Shown one piece after another: positions 20,549 through 27,837 of a stretch of DNA of 64,000 nucleotides. The translations under genes were made by a program, and so were the position numbers. Where the stretch lies: positions 3,162,001-3,226,000 of the forward strand of contig NZ_OZ257125.1 of NCBI RefSeq assembly GCF_965279055.1, written 5' to 3'. This stretch comes from Hydrocarboniphaga sp965279055 (GTDB lineage: Bacteria > Pseudomonadota > Gammaproteobacteria > Nevskiales > Nevskiaceae). The notes below the pieces were generated by a model that was given only the letters and a program-made list of their open reading frames with translations, was not told where the DNA came from and did not search any database. Numbering within the stretch: position 1 is the stretch's first letter; every line of letters begins with the position of its first letter.

Positions 20549-20727
20549 CCGCCACCACCGGCCGACTGCTGCTGCGAGCGCCGCACGTCCGGCGTCGCGG
20601 CCTGTTGTTGCTGGCGGCTGGCCTCGCGCTCGCGGGCGGCGATAAAGAAGGCCTCGGCTTCCTCGCGCGACTTGAAGGCGTAGTTGGCGTAGTCGGTCTC
20701 GACCTGGTTGCCGATCAGATTTTTCAT
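20530..20727 (-). CDS. Small hypothetical protein ending in the tandem array
   Basis: A 65-aa ORF. The ATG at 20727 has AAGGAG 11 nt upstream, a good ribosome site. The N-terminal half (MKNLIGNQVETDYANYAFKS, then REEAEAFFIAARERE) looks like a real, probably helical protein. The C-terminal half is low complexity (QQQQAA, GGGG) and the final ASKQR plus stop are encoded by the edge of the array. A GCCGGC-TTCAG-GCCGGC hairpin (20752-20768) lies in its leader. Function unknown. It may be the remnant or origin of the segment that was amplified. Confidence 0.55.
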   Translation of the reverse strand: MKNLIGNQVETDYANYAFKSREEAEAFFIAAREREASRQQQQAATPDVRRSQQQSAGGGGASKQR

Positions 20728-20879
20728 GTAGCTCCGCTCCTTGGAATGAAAGCCGGCTTCAGGCCGGCGGGTTTTGGACGACGGGTACGCGCCAGAGTTC
20801 AGCACCTCATCCGCTTGGCGGACGCGGCGGCCGCTGCAGCTGCGGACAATCGACATTCCACCCTGCCGAAGCCGCGCTC

Positions 20880-22040
20880 ATGAACGCTTTTCACGCCCCT
20901 GCCGACGACGCCGATCTGACCGCCTGGCGCGACACCGTACTGCGTTTTCTCGGCGACGAGGTCGAGCCGCATTACGCGCAATGGGAGCGCGACGGCATCA
21001 TCCCGAAGACGCTGTATCGCAAGGCCGCCGAAACCGGGCTGCTGTGCGTCGACCTGCCCGAGGAATACGGCGGCATCGGCGCGCCTTTCGAATACTCCTG
21101 CGCGGTCGCCGAGGAAGCATCCCGGCTCGGCTACATGTCGCTGGTATCGAACTTCATGATGCATTCGGACATCGTCGCGCCCTACATCCTGCATCTGGGC
21201 ACCGAAGCGCAGAAGCGGAAGTACCTGCCGCGCATGGCGCGCGGCGAATGCTTCGGCGCACTGGCGATGACCGAGCCCGGAACTGGCTCAGACCTGCAGG
21301 CGATCAAGACCAGCGCGACGCCGGATGGACACGGCGGCTACCGGCTCAACGGCTCGAAGACCTTCATCACCAACGGCCAGCACGCCGGAGTGGTCATCGT
21401 CGCGGCGAAAACCGATCCCAAGGCCGGCGGCAAGGGCATGACCCTGTTCCTGCTCGACGGCGACAAGCCCGGCTTCAAGCGCGGCCGCAACCTGGAGAAG
21501 ATCGGCATGCACGCGGCCGACACCAGCGAGCTGTTCTTCGACGACGTGCACTTGAGCGAAGACGACGTGCTCGGCCGCATCGGCGGCGGCTTCGGCCACC
21601 TGATCGACGAGTTGCCGCGCGAGCGCCTGATGCTGGCGGTGTCGGCGGTCGCGCATGCCGAGGGCGCGCTCGAACGCACCATCGAATACGTCACCCAGCG
21701 CAAGGCTTTCGGCAGCACGGTGGCCAGCTTCCAGAACACGCGCTTCGAGCTGGCCAAGATCAAGACCGACATCGAGGTGCATCGCGCCTACTACGAGAAA
21801 TGCCGGCAGCTGTACGCCGAGGGACGTTTTGATGTGACCAGCGCGGCGATCATCAAGCTCGCCACCAGCGAAATGGAAAACCGCGTCGTCGACGCCTGCC
21901 TGCAGCTGTTCGGCGGCTACGGCTACATGGCCGAATATCCGATCTCGCGCTACTGGACCGACGCCCGCATCCAGCGCATCTACGGCGGCACCAACGAGAT
22001 CATGAAGGAAGTCATCGCGCGCTCGCTGGTGGGGCGATGA
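20880..22040 (+). CDS. Acyl-CoA dehydrogenase, long-chain/isovaleryl type (copy 2)
   Basis: FAD-dependent acyl-CoA dehydrogenase, 386 aa, a close paralogue of the gene at 10370 over its whole length, with only six extra N-terminal residues. It keeps MTEPGTGSDLQAIKTSA, DELPRERLMLAV, GGYGYMAEYPI and IYGGTNEIMKE. Near-identity continues at DNA level over the last 150 nt. The two copies lie in direct orientation about 10.5 kb apart and bracket the minus-strand oxoproline group and repeat array. Substrate chain length cannot be told from sequence. Confidence 0.93.
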   Translation: MNAFHAPADDADLTAWRDTVLRFLGDEVEPHYAQWERDGIIPKTLYRKAAETGLLCVDLPEEYGGIGAPFEYSCAVAEEASRLGYMSLVSNFMMHSDIVAPYILHLGTEAQKRKYLPRMARGECFGALAMTEPGTGSDLQAIKTSATPDGHGGYRLNGSKTFITNGQHAGVVIVAAKTDPKAGGKGMTLFLLDGDKPGFKRGRNLEKIGMHAADTSELFFDDVHLSEDDVLGRIGGGFGHLIDELPRERLMLAVSAVAHAEGALERTIEYVTQRKAFGSTVASFQNTRFELAKIKTDIEVHRAYYEKCRQLYAEGRFDVTSAAIIKLATSEMENRVVDACLQLFGGYGYMAEYPISRYWTDARIQRIYGGTNEIMKEVIARSLVGR

Positions 22041-22071
22041 CAGCGCTGCTGAAGAGCCTCTGATGAAGCCC

Positions 22072-22178
22072 CCCGTTCATCCCGAGTAGCCCGCTTCAGC
22101 GGGGCGTATCGAGGGACGCATCGAAGTCCGGCGCGCTCCCTCGATACGCGGGCAAGCCCGCTACTCGGGACGAACGCA
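22072..22178. repeat. Family B REP pair
   Basis: CCCGTTCATCCCGAGTAG with a CCGC-TTCA-GCGG hairpin and GTATCGAGGGA, then the inverted partner with a GCGGGC-TT-GCCCGC hairpin ending GGGACGAACG. It is the same palindrome as in the tandem array, but single and without the spacer. It occupies half of the 224-bp gap before the amine dehydrogenase operon; nothing else is visible in that gap. Confidence 0.9.
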
Positions 22179-22264
22179 GTGGAATTGGATCGCGCAGTCA
22201 TCCCGGGAACTGGCCCGACTGTTGCTATTTGTAACGGCGACCCTTCGGCCGACAGAAGACCGCC

Positions 22265-23413
22265 ATGCGTGTGAAAACCGCCCCGCTTTCCGGACTTCTA
22301 CTGGCCCTGCTGGCGTCGACCGCCGCGGCCGAGCTGCCGCCGGAGGAGCTGAAGGTCGCCGAGTTCCCGCCGGTCACGCCGCATACGCTGGCACTGCTCA
22401 GTTACGAAGGCGGCGTCATGAACCGCTACTACTTCGTCGACGGCGACACCGGCAGCGTGCTCGGCATCCTGCCGGGCGCCTACAACTCGGCGCTGCGCTT
22501 CGCGCCCGACGGCAAGTCGTTCTACTCGGCCGACACGTTCTACGAGAAGTTCGTGCGCGGCAAACGCAGCGACCAGATCACCGTTTTCGACGCCAAAACC
22601 GGGCAGATTTCCGCCGAAATCCCGATCCCGGCGAAGCGCCAGCTGTCGTACACCGTCAACAGTTCCTTCGACTACACGCCGGGCGGCCGCTACCTGCTGC
22701 AATACAACATGGCACCGGCCGGCTCGGTCACCGTGGTCGACACGGTCGACAAGAAAGTGCTGACCGAGATCGCGACCGCCGGCTGCGGCCTGGTCTACCC
22801 CTACGCGCCGACCTCGTTCGCGATGCTCTGCGCCAACGGCGGCATGCTGCGCATCAGCTTCAACGACAAGGGCGAGGTCACGCAGCGCCAGGCCGTGCCG
22901 GGTTTCTTCGACGTCAACGTCGATCCGCTGATGCAGAACGGCATCACCGTGCCGGCCAAGAAGCTCGGCGTGTTCGTGTCCTACGAGGGCCTGATCCACG
23001 AGCTGGACCTGGCCGGGCCGAAGAAGACCCATTTCAACAAACCCTGGTCGGTACGCAGCAAGGATGAAGGCAACTGGTGGCCGTCGGCCTGGCAGCCGGT
23101 GGCCTACAGCGCGGCCAAGAATCTGGTCTACGTGGTGATGCGCGACGGCAAGAAATACGAGCACACCGCCGGCGGCACCGAGGTCTGGGCGCTGGACCTG
23201 AAGACCCACAAGCGCGTGTTCCGCGCGGTGTTCGAGCATCCGATCTTCTCCATCGTCGTCAGCGGCGACGACAAGCCGCTGCTGTACGCGCTGACCAACG
23301 AGGACGACATCAAGCTCACCATCTGCGACGCCGCCAGCGGCGAGGTGCTGCGCGAAGTCGAGGAACTCGGCAGCTTCCCGTTCGCGATGGTCGCACCGGC
23401 GCTGGCGCCATGA
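22265..23413 (+). CDS. aauB: Amine dehydrogenase large (alpha) subunit
   Basis: Periplasmic seven-bladed beta-propeller subunit of a tryptophan-tryptophylquinone amine dehydrogenase, 382 aa. A signal peptide (LSGLLLALLASTAAA) is followed by family-typical blocks: YFVDGDTGSVLGILPGAYN, DQITVFDAKTG, and WWPSAWQPVAYSAAKNLVYV. It ends with the HPIFSIVVSGDDKPLLY blade. First gene of an operon in the order B-E-D-A, which as I recall is that of aromatic amine dehydrogenase; mauF and an amicyanin gene, typical of methylamine clusters, are missing. The mauB name would fit equally by homology. Confidence 0.9.
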   Translation: MRVKTAPLSGLLLALLASTAAAELPPEELKVAEFPPVTPHTLALLSYEGGVMNRYYFVDGDTGSVLGILPGAYNSALRFAPDGKSFYSADTFYEKFVRGKRSDQITVFDAKTGQISAEIPIPAKRQLSYTVNSSFDYTPGGRYLLQYNMAPAGSVTVVDTVDKKVLTEIATAGCGLVYPYAPTSFAMLCANGGMLRISFNDKGEVTQRQAVPGFFDVNVDPLMQNGITVPAKKLGVFVSYEGLIHELDLAGPKKTHFNKPWSVRSKDEGNWWPSAWQPVAYSAAKNLVYVVMRDGKKYEHTAGGTEVWALDLKTHKRVFRAVFEHPIFSIVVSGDDKPLLYALTNEDDIKLTICDAASGEVLREVEELGSFPFAMVAPALAP

Positions 23414-23931
23414 GCGGCGAGGTCATGCTGATCGGCGCATTCAACGCGGGTCTGCAGGCTTTTCTCGGCGCGCTGCTGCTGTGGTCGGGGCTGGCCAAGC
23501 GCCGCGAATTCATCGCCTGGTGGCAGGCGCTGGGCATGTATCGCGCGTTGCCGGTGCGGCTGAAACCGTTCGCGGCGCAGGCGCTGCCGGCAGCCGAAAT
23601 GCTGCTCGGCGCGCTGCTGCTGTTGCCGCTGCTGGATGCCGGCGCGGCGCTGCTCGCAGCCGCGCTGTTCGCGCTGTTCGCGGTCGCGGTCGCGATCAAC
23701 TGGGCGATGGGCGTGACACGCTTCGACTGCGGCTGCCAGTTCGGATCGCGGCGCTCGCATGCGCGCGTGATCCTGGCGCGCGCGGCCGGGCTGTCGCTGC
23801 TGAGCCTGGCAGCGGCGCTGCTGCCGGCGACGTCGACGCTCGCCGCCGTCGTCTGCGCCGTCACCGCGCTGCTGATCGTGCTGATCGCGCTGAGCTGGCG
23901 CCAACTCGCGGCGACGCCGCGCCTGACCTGA
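23410..23931 (+). CDS. mauE: MauE-like membrane maturation protein
   Basis: Inner-membrane protein of 173 aa with four to five helices (DoxX/MauE fold), needed with MauD to form disulfides in the small subunit. The ATG overlaps the large-subunit stop (ATGA). The Cys pair FDCGCQFG lies near residue 108, as in other MauE proteins and consistent with passing disulfides to MauD. A longer in-frame extension upstream lies inside the large-subunit gene and is rejected. Confidence 0.9.
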   Translation: MSGEVMLIGAFNAGLQAFLGALLLWSGLAKRREFIAWWQALGMYRALPVRLKPFAAQALPAAEMLLGALLLLPLLDAGAALLAAALFALFAVAVAINWAMGVTRFDCGCQFGSRRSHARVILARAAGLSLLSLAAALLPATSTLAAVVCAVTALLIVLIALSWRQLAATPRLT

Positions 23932-23951
23932 TCCTTCAACGAGGAAGCCCG

Positions 23952-24563
23952 ATGACCACGCCGCTGATCGTACTCGCCATCACCCAGGGCATCAGCCTGA
24001 TTGCGCTGATCGCCCTGGCCGTCATCGTGTTCGCGCTGGCGCGGCAGATCGGCCTGCTGCACGAGCGCATCACGCCGGTCGGCGCGCTGATGACGCATCA
24101 CGGCCCCAACGTCGGCGAATACGCCCAGGCGTTCGACGTGCAGACCGACGCCGGCGCGCCGCTGCGCATCGGCGGCGCCAATGCCAGCGGCAAGCGCAGC
24201 CTGCTGCTGTTCACCTCGCCGACCTGCCCGGTGTGCAAGAAGCTGATGCCGTCGGCGCTGTCGCTGGCGCGCGAGGAGCGCGACGCACTGGAACTGGTGC
24301 TGATCAGCGACGGGCCGATGGCCGATCACGCGGCGTTCCGCGAAATCACCGGCGTCAGCGACGCGCGCTACGTCGTCAGCAGCGACATCGGCATCAAGTA
24401 CCAGATCGGCCGGCTGCCGTTCGGCGTGCTGCTCGACGCCCAGGGCCGCGTGCTCGCCAAGGGCCTGACCAATACGCGCGAACACCTGGAAAGCCTGCTG
24501 AACGTCGAGACGCTCGGCGTCGCCTCGATCCAGGAATACCGCTACCGCAAGGCCCAGCCTTGA
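23952..24563 (+). CDS. mauD: MauD-like thioredoxin-fold maturation protein
   Basis: Membrane-anchored thiol-disulfide protein of 203 aa. Residues 4-30 form one N-terminal helix. The thioredoxin fold follows with C92-P-V-C95 after LLLFTSPT and the cis-Pro region near RLPFGVLL. It should isomerise or form the many disulfides of the small subunit in the periplasm. The start ATG at 23952 has GAGGAAG upstream. Confidence 0.92.
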   Translation: MTTPLIVLAITQGISLIALIALAVIVFALARQIGLLHERITPVGALMTHHGPNVGEYAQAFDVQTDAGAPLRIGGANASGKRSLLLFTSPTCPVCKKLMPSALSLAREERDALELVLISDGPMADHAAFREITGVSDARYVVSSDIGIKYQIGRLPFGVLLDAQGRVLAKGLTNTREHLESLLNVETLGVASIQEYRYRKAQP

Positions 24564-24612
24564 GTGCTGCAGAGCCGCTTTTTTTGACCGACAGCGCGCG
24601 ACCGGAGTCCGC

Positions 24613-25155
24613 ATGAGCAAGCTCGACGATCTGACCGAAAGCTGGACGCGCAATGCGGCGCAGCGACGTTCGCGGCGCGGCTTTCTGGCACGCCTGGCCG
24701 GTGTGCTGACCGCGACCACCGCGGCGCCGCTGCTGCCGATCGATCGCAGCGGCCGCGCCCACGCCGCCGAGCCGCCCACCGAAATGCCGACCACCGCGGC
24801 ACCCGATGCGCCCAGCGACGATCCCAGCGATTGCGAATACTGGCGCTACTGCGGCATCGACGGCTATCTGTGCAACTGCTGCGGTGGCGGCCCGGCGCTG
24901 TGCCCGCCGGGCACCACCGCCTCGGCCACGGCCTGGGTCGGCACCTGCATGAATCCGGCCGATGGCCTGACCTACCTGATCGCCTATAACGACTGCTGCG
25001 GCACCGGCGATTGCAGCCGCTGCGAATGCTGGCGCAACGAGGGACAGACACCGATCTACTCGCCGCAGCGCAACAACGACATCATCTGGTGCTTCGGCGC
25101 GCCGACCATGCTCTACAACTGCTCGATCGCGCGCGTGATCGGCCGCGCCGGCTGA
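24613..25155 (+). CDS. aauA: Amine dehydrogenase small (beta) subunit with TTQ cofactor
   Basis: Catalytic subunit, 180 aa, exported folded. It has a Tat-type signal (RRSRRGFLARLAG at 19-31, cut near AHA-AEPP). The two cross-linked tryptophans of TTQ correspond to Trp108 (TAWVGTC) and Trp159 (DIIWCFG). Asp83 (CGIDGYLC) and Asp127 (YNDCCG) match the residues needed for cofactor formation and catalysis. I count 14 cysteines in the mature part; from memory methylamine dehydrogenase has 12 and aromatic amine dehydrogenase 14, which favours the aromatic type. All key residues are present, so the enzyme is probably functional. Confidence 0.92.
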   Translation: MSKLDDLTESWTRNAAQRRSRRGFLARLAGVLTATTAAPLLPIDRSGRAHAAEPPTEMPTTAAPDAPSDDPSDCEYWRYCGIDGYLCNCCGGGPALCPPGTTASATAWVGTCMNPADGLTYLIAYNDCCGTGDCSRCECWRNEGQTPIYSPQRNNDIIWCFGAPTMLYNCSIARVIGRAG

Positions 25156-25160
25156 GAGCC

Positions 25161-25664
25161 GTGAGGGTCTTCCCGGGTTTCACCCGGGCTACGCTGGCAG
25201 CGGCGGCACTCGTCTGCGCCGGCTCGGCTTACGCCGGCGAACGTGAAAAGCCGGATGGTCGAACTCCGGATGGTCAAACCCTGTACGCGCTGAACTGCTC
25301 GGGCTGCCACGGCTGGGACGCCAGCGGCATGCCGCCGCAGATTCCGGATCTGCGCGACTCGCTGCCGCGGCTGCTGGCCAGCGCCGCCGGCCGCGACTAC
25401 GCGCTGCGCGTGCCCGGCGTGGCGATGTCGATCGCCGGAGAGCAGCAGGTGCAGACGATCCTGAACTGGCTGCTGCCGGCGCTGATCCCCGGCGGCGCGC
25501 AGTTCGCGCCGTTCACGCTCGCCGAGGTTGCGATCGCGCGGCGCAGCCCGCTGACCGATCCGATGCCGGCGCGGGCCTTGTTGCTCGACGACGGCTACGC
25601 CCTCGGTGAGGCCGCCGTTGTTTCCGATCCATCACAAAACGCCAGGCCCGGAGCCCCGCCATGA
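25161..25664 (+). CDS. Monohaem cytochrome c, amine dehydrogenase operon
   Basis: Periplasmic cytochrome of 167 aa, a likely electron acceptor or co-acceptor for the amine dehydrogenase. GTG start 5 nt after the small-subunit stop. Residues 1-25 form a signal peptide whose first part (FPGFTRA) is encoded by a family D REP palindrome. Haem site C46-S-G-C49-H50 (NCSGCHGWD). A candidate Met ligand is MSIAGE near 95. The C-terminal 40 residues are variable. The stop overlaps the next gene (ATGA). A frame extending further upstream lies in the small-subunit gene and is not used. Confidence 0.85.
   Translation: MRVFPGFTRATLAAAALVCAGSAYAGEREKPDGRTPDGQTLYALNCSGCHGWDASGMPPQIPDLRDSLPRLLASAAGRDYALRVPGVAMSIAGEQQVQTILNWLLPALIPGGAQFAPFTLAEVAIARRSPLTDPMPARALLLDDGYALGEAAVVSDPSQNARPGAPP
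25169..25192. repeat. Family D REP inside the cytochrome start region
   Basis: TCCCGGGTTTCACCCGGGCT plus AC, which reads GTAGCCCGGG on the opposite strand, overlaps codons 4-11 of the cytochrome gene. Confidence 0.85.
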
Positions 25665-26119
25665 TGCAATCTTTCAAACCGCTGCTCGCCAGCCTTGCGT
25701 TGCTGTGCTGCACCGAAGCGGCGCTCGCGGACAGCGGCGCGGAGATGTTCGCGACGCAATGCTCGGGCTGCCACCAGGCCGACGGCAGCGGCGTCGAGGG
25801 CATGTATCCGCCGTTGACCGGGCTGTCCGCCTGGGCGTCGACACCGGCCGGTCGCGACTATCTGGCGCAGGTGCTGACGCACGGCCTGTTCGGTCAGATC
25901 CAGGTCGGCGGCGCCTCGTACATGGGCGGCCTGATGCCGGGCTTCGGCCATCTGAAGACCGAGGAGATCGTCGACTTGCTGAACTACGTCACCGGCAGCT
26001 TGAACAAGCCGGCGAAAGGCTGGGCGCCATTCGATGCCGCGCTGGTCGAGTCGGCGCGCGCCGCCAAGTTCAGCGGGCCGGAAATGAAACGGGTGCGCGA
26101 CAAGCTGCCCAAGCGTTGA
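25661..26119 (+). CDS. Monohaem class I cytochrome c
   Basis: Periplasmic cytochrome of 152 aa, last gene of the amine dehydrogenase operon. It has a signal peptide ending ALA-DSGAEMF, haem site C34-S-G-C37-H38, and a probable axial Met in GGLMPGFGHL. The C-terminal 35 residues extend beyond the usual fold. It starts ATGATG overlapping the previous stop by 4 nt. Two cytochromes of this kind may take electrons in place of amicyanin or azurin, which are not encoded here; the path to the oxidase is inferred. Confidence 0.9.
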   Translation: MMQSFKPLLASLALLCCTEAALADSGAEMFATQCSGCHQADGSGVEGMYPPLTGLSAWASTPAGRDYLAQVLTHGLFGQIQVGGASYMGGLMPGFGHLKTEEIVDLLNYVTGSLNKPAKGWAPFDAALVESARAAKFSGPEMKRVRDKLPKR

Positions 26120-26156
26120 TCGCCGGTATGGCGGCGGCTCACGACCGCGCGACCGA

Positions 26157-26231
26157 AGAAAACCCCGTTCGTCCCGAGTAGCCCGCGCTGTTTGCGGGCC
26201 TGGGCTACTCGGGAGGAACGGACTTTTGCTC
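26157..26231. repeat. Family B REP pair, shortened
   Basis: Arms CCCCGTTCGTCCCGAGTAGC and the inverse GCTACTCGGGAGGAACGGAC lie around a short GC-rich centre; the TATCGAGGG parts are lost. It lies between convergent genes and provides the last codons and TAG stop of the minus-strand gene at 26205. Confidence 0.88.
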
Positions 26232-26669
26232 TGGCTGCTCCGACACCGAGGGTTCTTCCGGTTCCACTTCGGCTTCGGGCGCCGCCGGCTTGCGCGTGCC
26301 CATCTGGTCGATCGGTCGCGGCGGGTTGCGGATTTCCGGCGGCAGCGCCCATTCGTTGAGATCGTAGCCGGCGGCCTGCATCGAGCGCGCGATCGCCGCC
26401 AGCTGGCGCGGGTTGCCGCGTGTCGGCGCGATGCTGCCGGGCCGCGACACCAGCACCAGCCAACGCTCGATCAGCCGTCCGCGATCGTTCAATGGATTGC
26501 CGCTGGCGATGCGCGCCGAGGCCCATTTCTGCGTCTGCACGTAGTCCGCCGTCGGCACGATCATCGCGCCGCCGCCGTCGACGATGAAGCAGACGATGTC
26601 GAGATGGCGGATCACGCGCGTGCGCTGGGTCGCCGACTCGAACAGGCTGCGCGTGCGCTGCACGGCCAC
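26205..26669 (-). CDS. Hypothetical protein downstream of the epimerase
   Basis: A 154-aa protein of unknown function, GTG start 3 nt after the epimerase stop, so co-transcribed and probably coupled. Visible features: a short hydrophobic patch (IVCFIVDGGGAMIV) near 25-38, a middle part with IERWLVLVSRP, and a Pro/Glu-rich tail from about 108. The final KSVPPE and stop come from the family B REP, so the original C-terminus may have been replaced. No signal peptide or known motif is recognised. It could be a small partner of the epimerase or unrelated. Confidence 0.6.
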   Translation of the reverse strand: MAVQRTRSLFESATQRTRVIRHLDIVCFIVDGGGAMIVPTADYVQTQKWASARIASGNPLNDRGRLIERWLVLVSRPGSIAPTRGNPRQLAAIARSMQAAGYDLNEWALPPEIRNPPRPIDQMGTRKPAAPEAEVEPEEPSVSEQPEQKSVPPE

Positions 26670-26672
26670 GTC

Positions 26673-27692
26673 TCAGACTCCGTGATAGCCGCGATACCAG
26701 TCGACGAAACGGCGCAGGCCTTCCTCGATCGGCGTCGCCGGCGCGAAGCCGACATCGCGTTGCAGCGCGGCGGTGTCGGCGTAAGTCGCGACCACGTCGC
26801 CGGGCTGCATCGGTAACAGCCGCATGTCGGCCTTGCGGCCGAGCAGGCTTTCCAGCACGGCGATGAAGTCCAGCAGCTCCACCGGCTGGTGATTGCCGAT
26901 GTTGTACAGGCGATACGGCGCGCGGCTGCTGGCCGGATCGGGGGCCTGCGCGTTCCAGTGCGGATTGCCGCTCGCCGGCTGGTCGATCAACCGCACCACG
27001 GCCTCGACGACGTCGTCGATATAGGTGAAATCGCGCTGCATGCGGCCGTGGTTGTAAACGTCGATGGGCTCGCCGGCGAGGATCGCTTTCGTGAACTTGT
27101 AGTAGGCCATGTCCGGCCGCCCCCAGGTTCCGTAGACGGTGAAAAAACGCAGGCCGGTGCAGGCCAGGCCGTACAGATGCGCATAGGTGTGCGCCATCAG
27201 CTCGTTGGATTTCTTGGTCGCCGCGTACAGCGACACCGGATGGTCGACGTTGTCGGCGACGGCCCAGGGCATTTTCTCGTTGGCGCCGTAGACCGACGAC
27301 GACGAGGCATACAGCAGCGGCGGCAGGCCGTGTTGCCGGCAGGCTTCCAGAATATTGGCGAAGCCGACCAGATTGCTCTGCACATAGGCCTGCGGATGCG
27401 TCAGCGAATAGCGCACGCCGGCCTGCGCACCGAGGTTGATCACGCCATCGAAGCGCTGCGCGGTGAACAGCGCATTCAGCGCGGCCGCGTCGGCCAGATC
27501 CACGGCCTCGAAAGAAAAGCCGGCCCGGGTTTGCAGCTGCGCGAGCCGGTCGCGCTTGAGCTGCACGCTGTAATAGTCGTTGAGATTGTCGATGCCGACG
27601 ACACGGTCGCCGCGCGCCAGCAGCCTCTGGCTCAGGTGATAGCCGACAAAACCGGCGGCGCCGGTCACGAGCAGGGTTTTCATGCCGTCCAT
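26673..27692 (-). CDS. NAD-dependent epimerase, UDP-glucuronate 4-epimerase type
   Basis: Short-chain dehydrogenase/reductase of sugar nucleotide metabolism, 339 aa. The Rossmann motif GAAGFVGYHL is near the start, followed by GIDNLNDYYSVQLKRDRL, a pattern typical of UDP-glucuronate epimerases. The catalytic YAATKK (Y-x-x-x-K), upstream SSSSVYG and a later TVYGTWGRPDMA are all present. I chose the ATG at 27692 because GAGG lies 7 nt before it; the ATG at 27683 would drop only three residues. It probably supplies UDP-galacturonate for capsule or LPS. A perfect 22-nt-arm palindrome (27696-27749) overlaps its leader. Confidence 0.9.
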   Translation of the reverse strand: MDGMKTLLVTGAAGFVGYHLSQRLLARGDRVVGIDNLNDYYSVQLKRDRLAQLQTRAGFSFEAVDLADAAALNALFTAQRFDGVINLGAQAGVRYSLTHPQAYVQSNLVGFANILEACRQHGLPPLLYASSSSVYGANEKMPWAVADNVDHPVSLYAATKKSNELMAHTYAHLYGLACTGLRFFTVYGTWGRPDMAYYKFTKAILAGEPIDVYNHGRMQRDFTYIDDVVEAVVRLIDQPASGNPHWNAQAPDPASSRAPYRLYNIGNHQPVELLDFIAVLESLLGRKADMRLLPMQPGDVVATYADTAALQRDVGFAPATPIEEGLRRFVDWYRGYHGV

Positions 27693-27695
27693 TAT

Positions 27696-27749
27696 GGAAC
27701 CTCTGATTAAGTCATGCGCGCCCGTATGCATGACTTAATCAGAGGTTCC
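27696..27749. repeat. Perfect long inverted repeat in a divergent intergenic region
   Basis: Arms 27696-27717 and 27728-27749 are exact reverse complements (22 nt each) around a 10-nt loop. They begin GGAACCTCTGATTAAGTC. It lies between the epimerase gene (minus) and a membrane protein gene (plus) and is AT-richer than its surroundings. It could be an operator, a hairpin in both leaders, or a small mobile remnant. Confidence 0.9.
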
Positions 27750-27837
27750 TCCGGCCGCGCGTACAATGCCCGGAACCCGACCCCTCATTCCAATGGCCGG
27801 CCGCGATCGCGCGGACTCGCCTGCTCCTCACTCGCTG

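Noticed and set aside
18846..20883. Several overlapping plus-strand ORFs of 156-261 aa in the repeat region
   Set aside because: They are the 184-bp repeat read in shifting frames; composition is Arg/Ala-rich, frames end at the GAGTAG stop of each unit, and no ribosome sites or family features are present.
22265..25155. A full methylamine utilisation (mau) cluster
   Set aside because: mauF, mauC, mauJ, mauG, mauM and mauN are absent; only B, E, D and A with two cytochromes are found.
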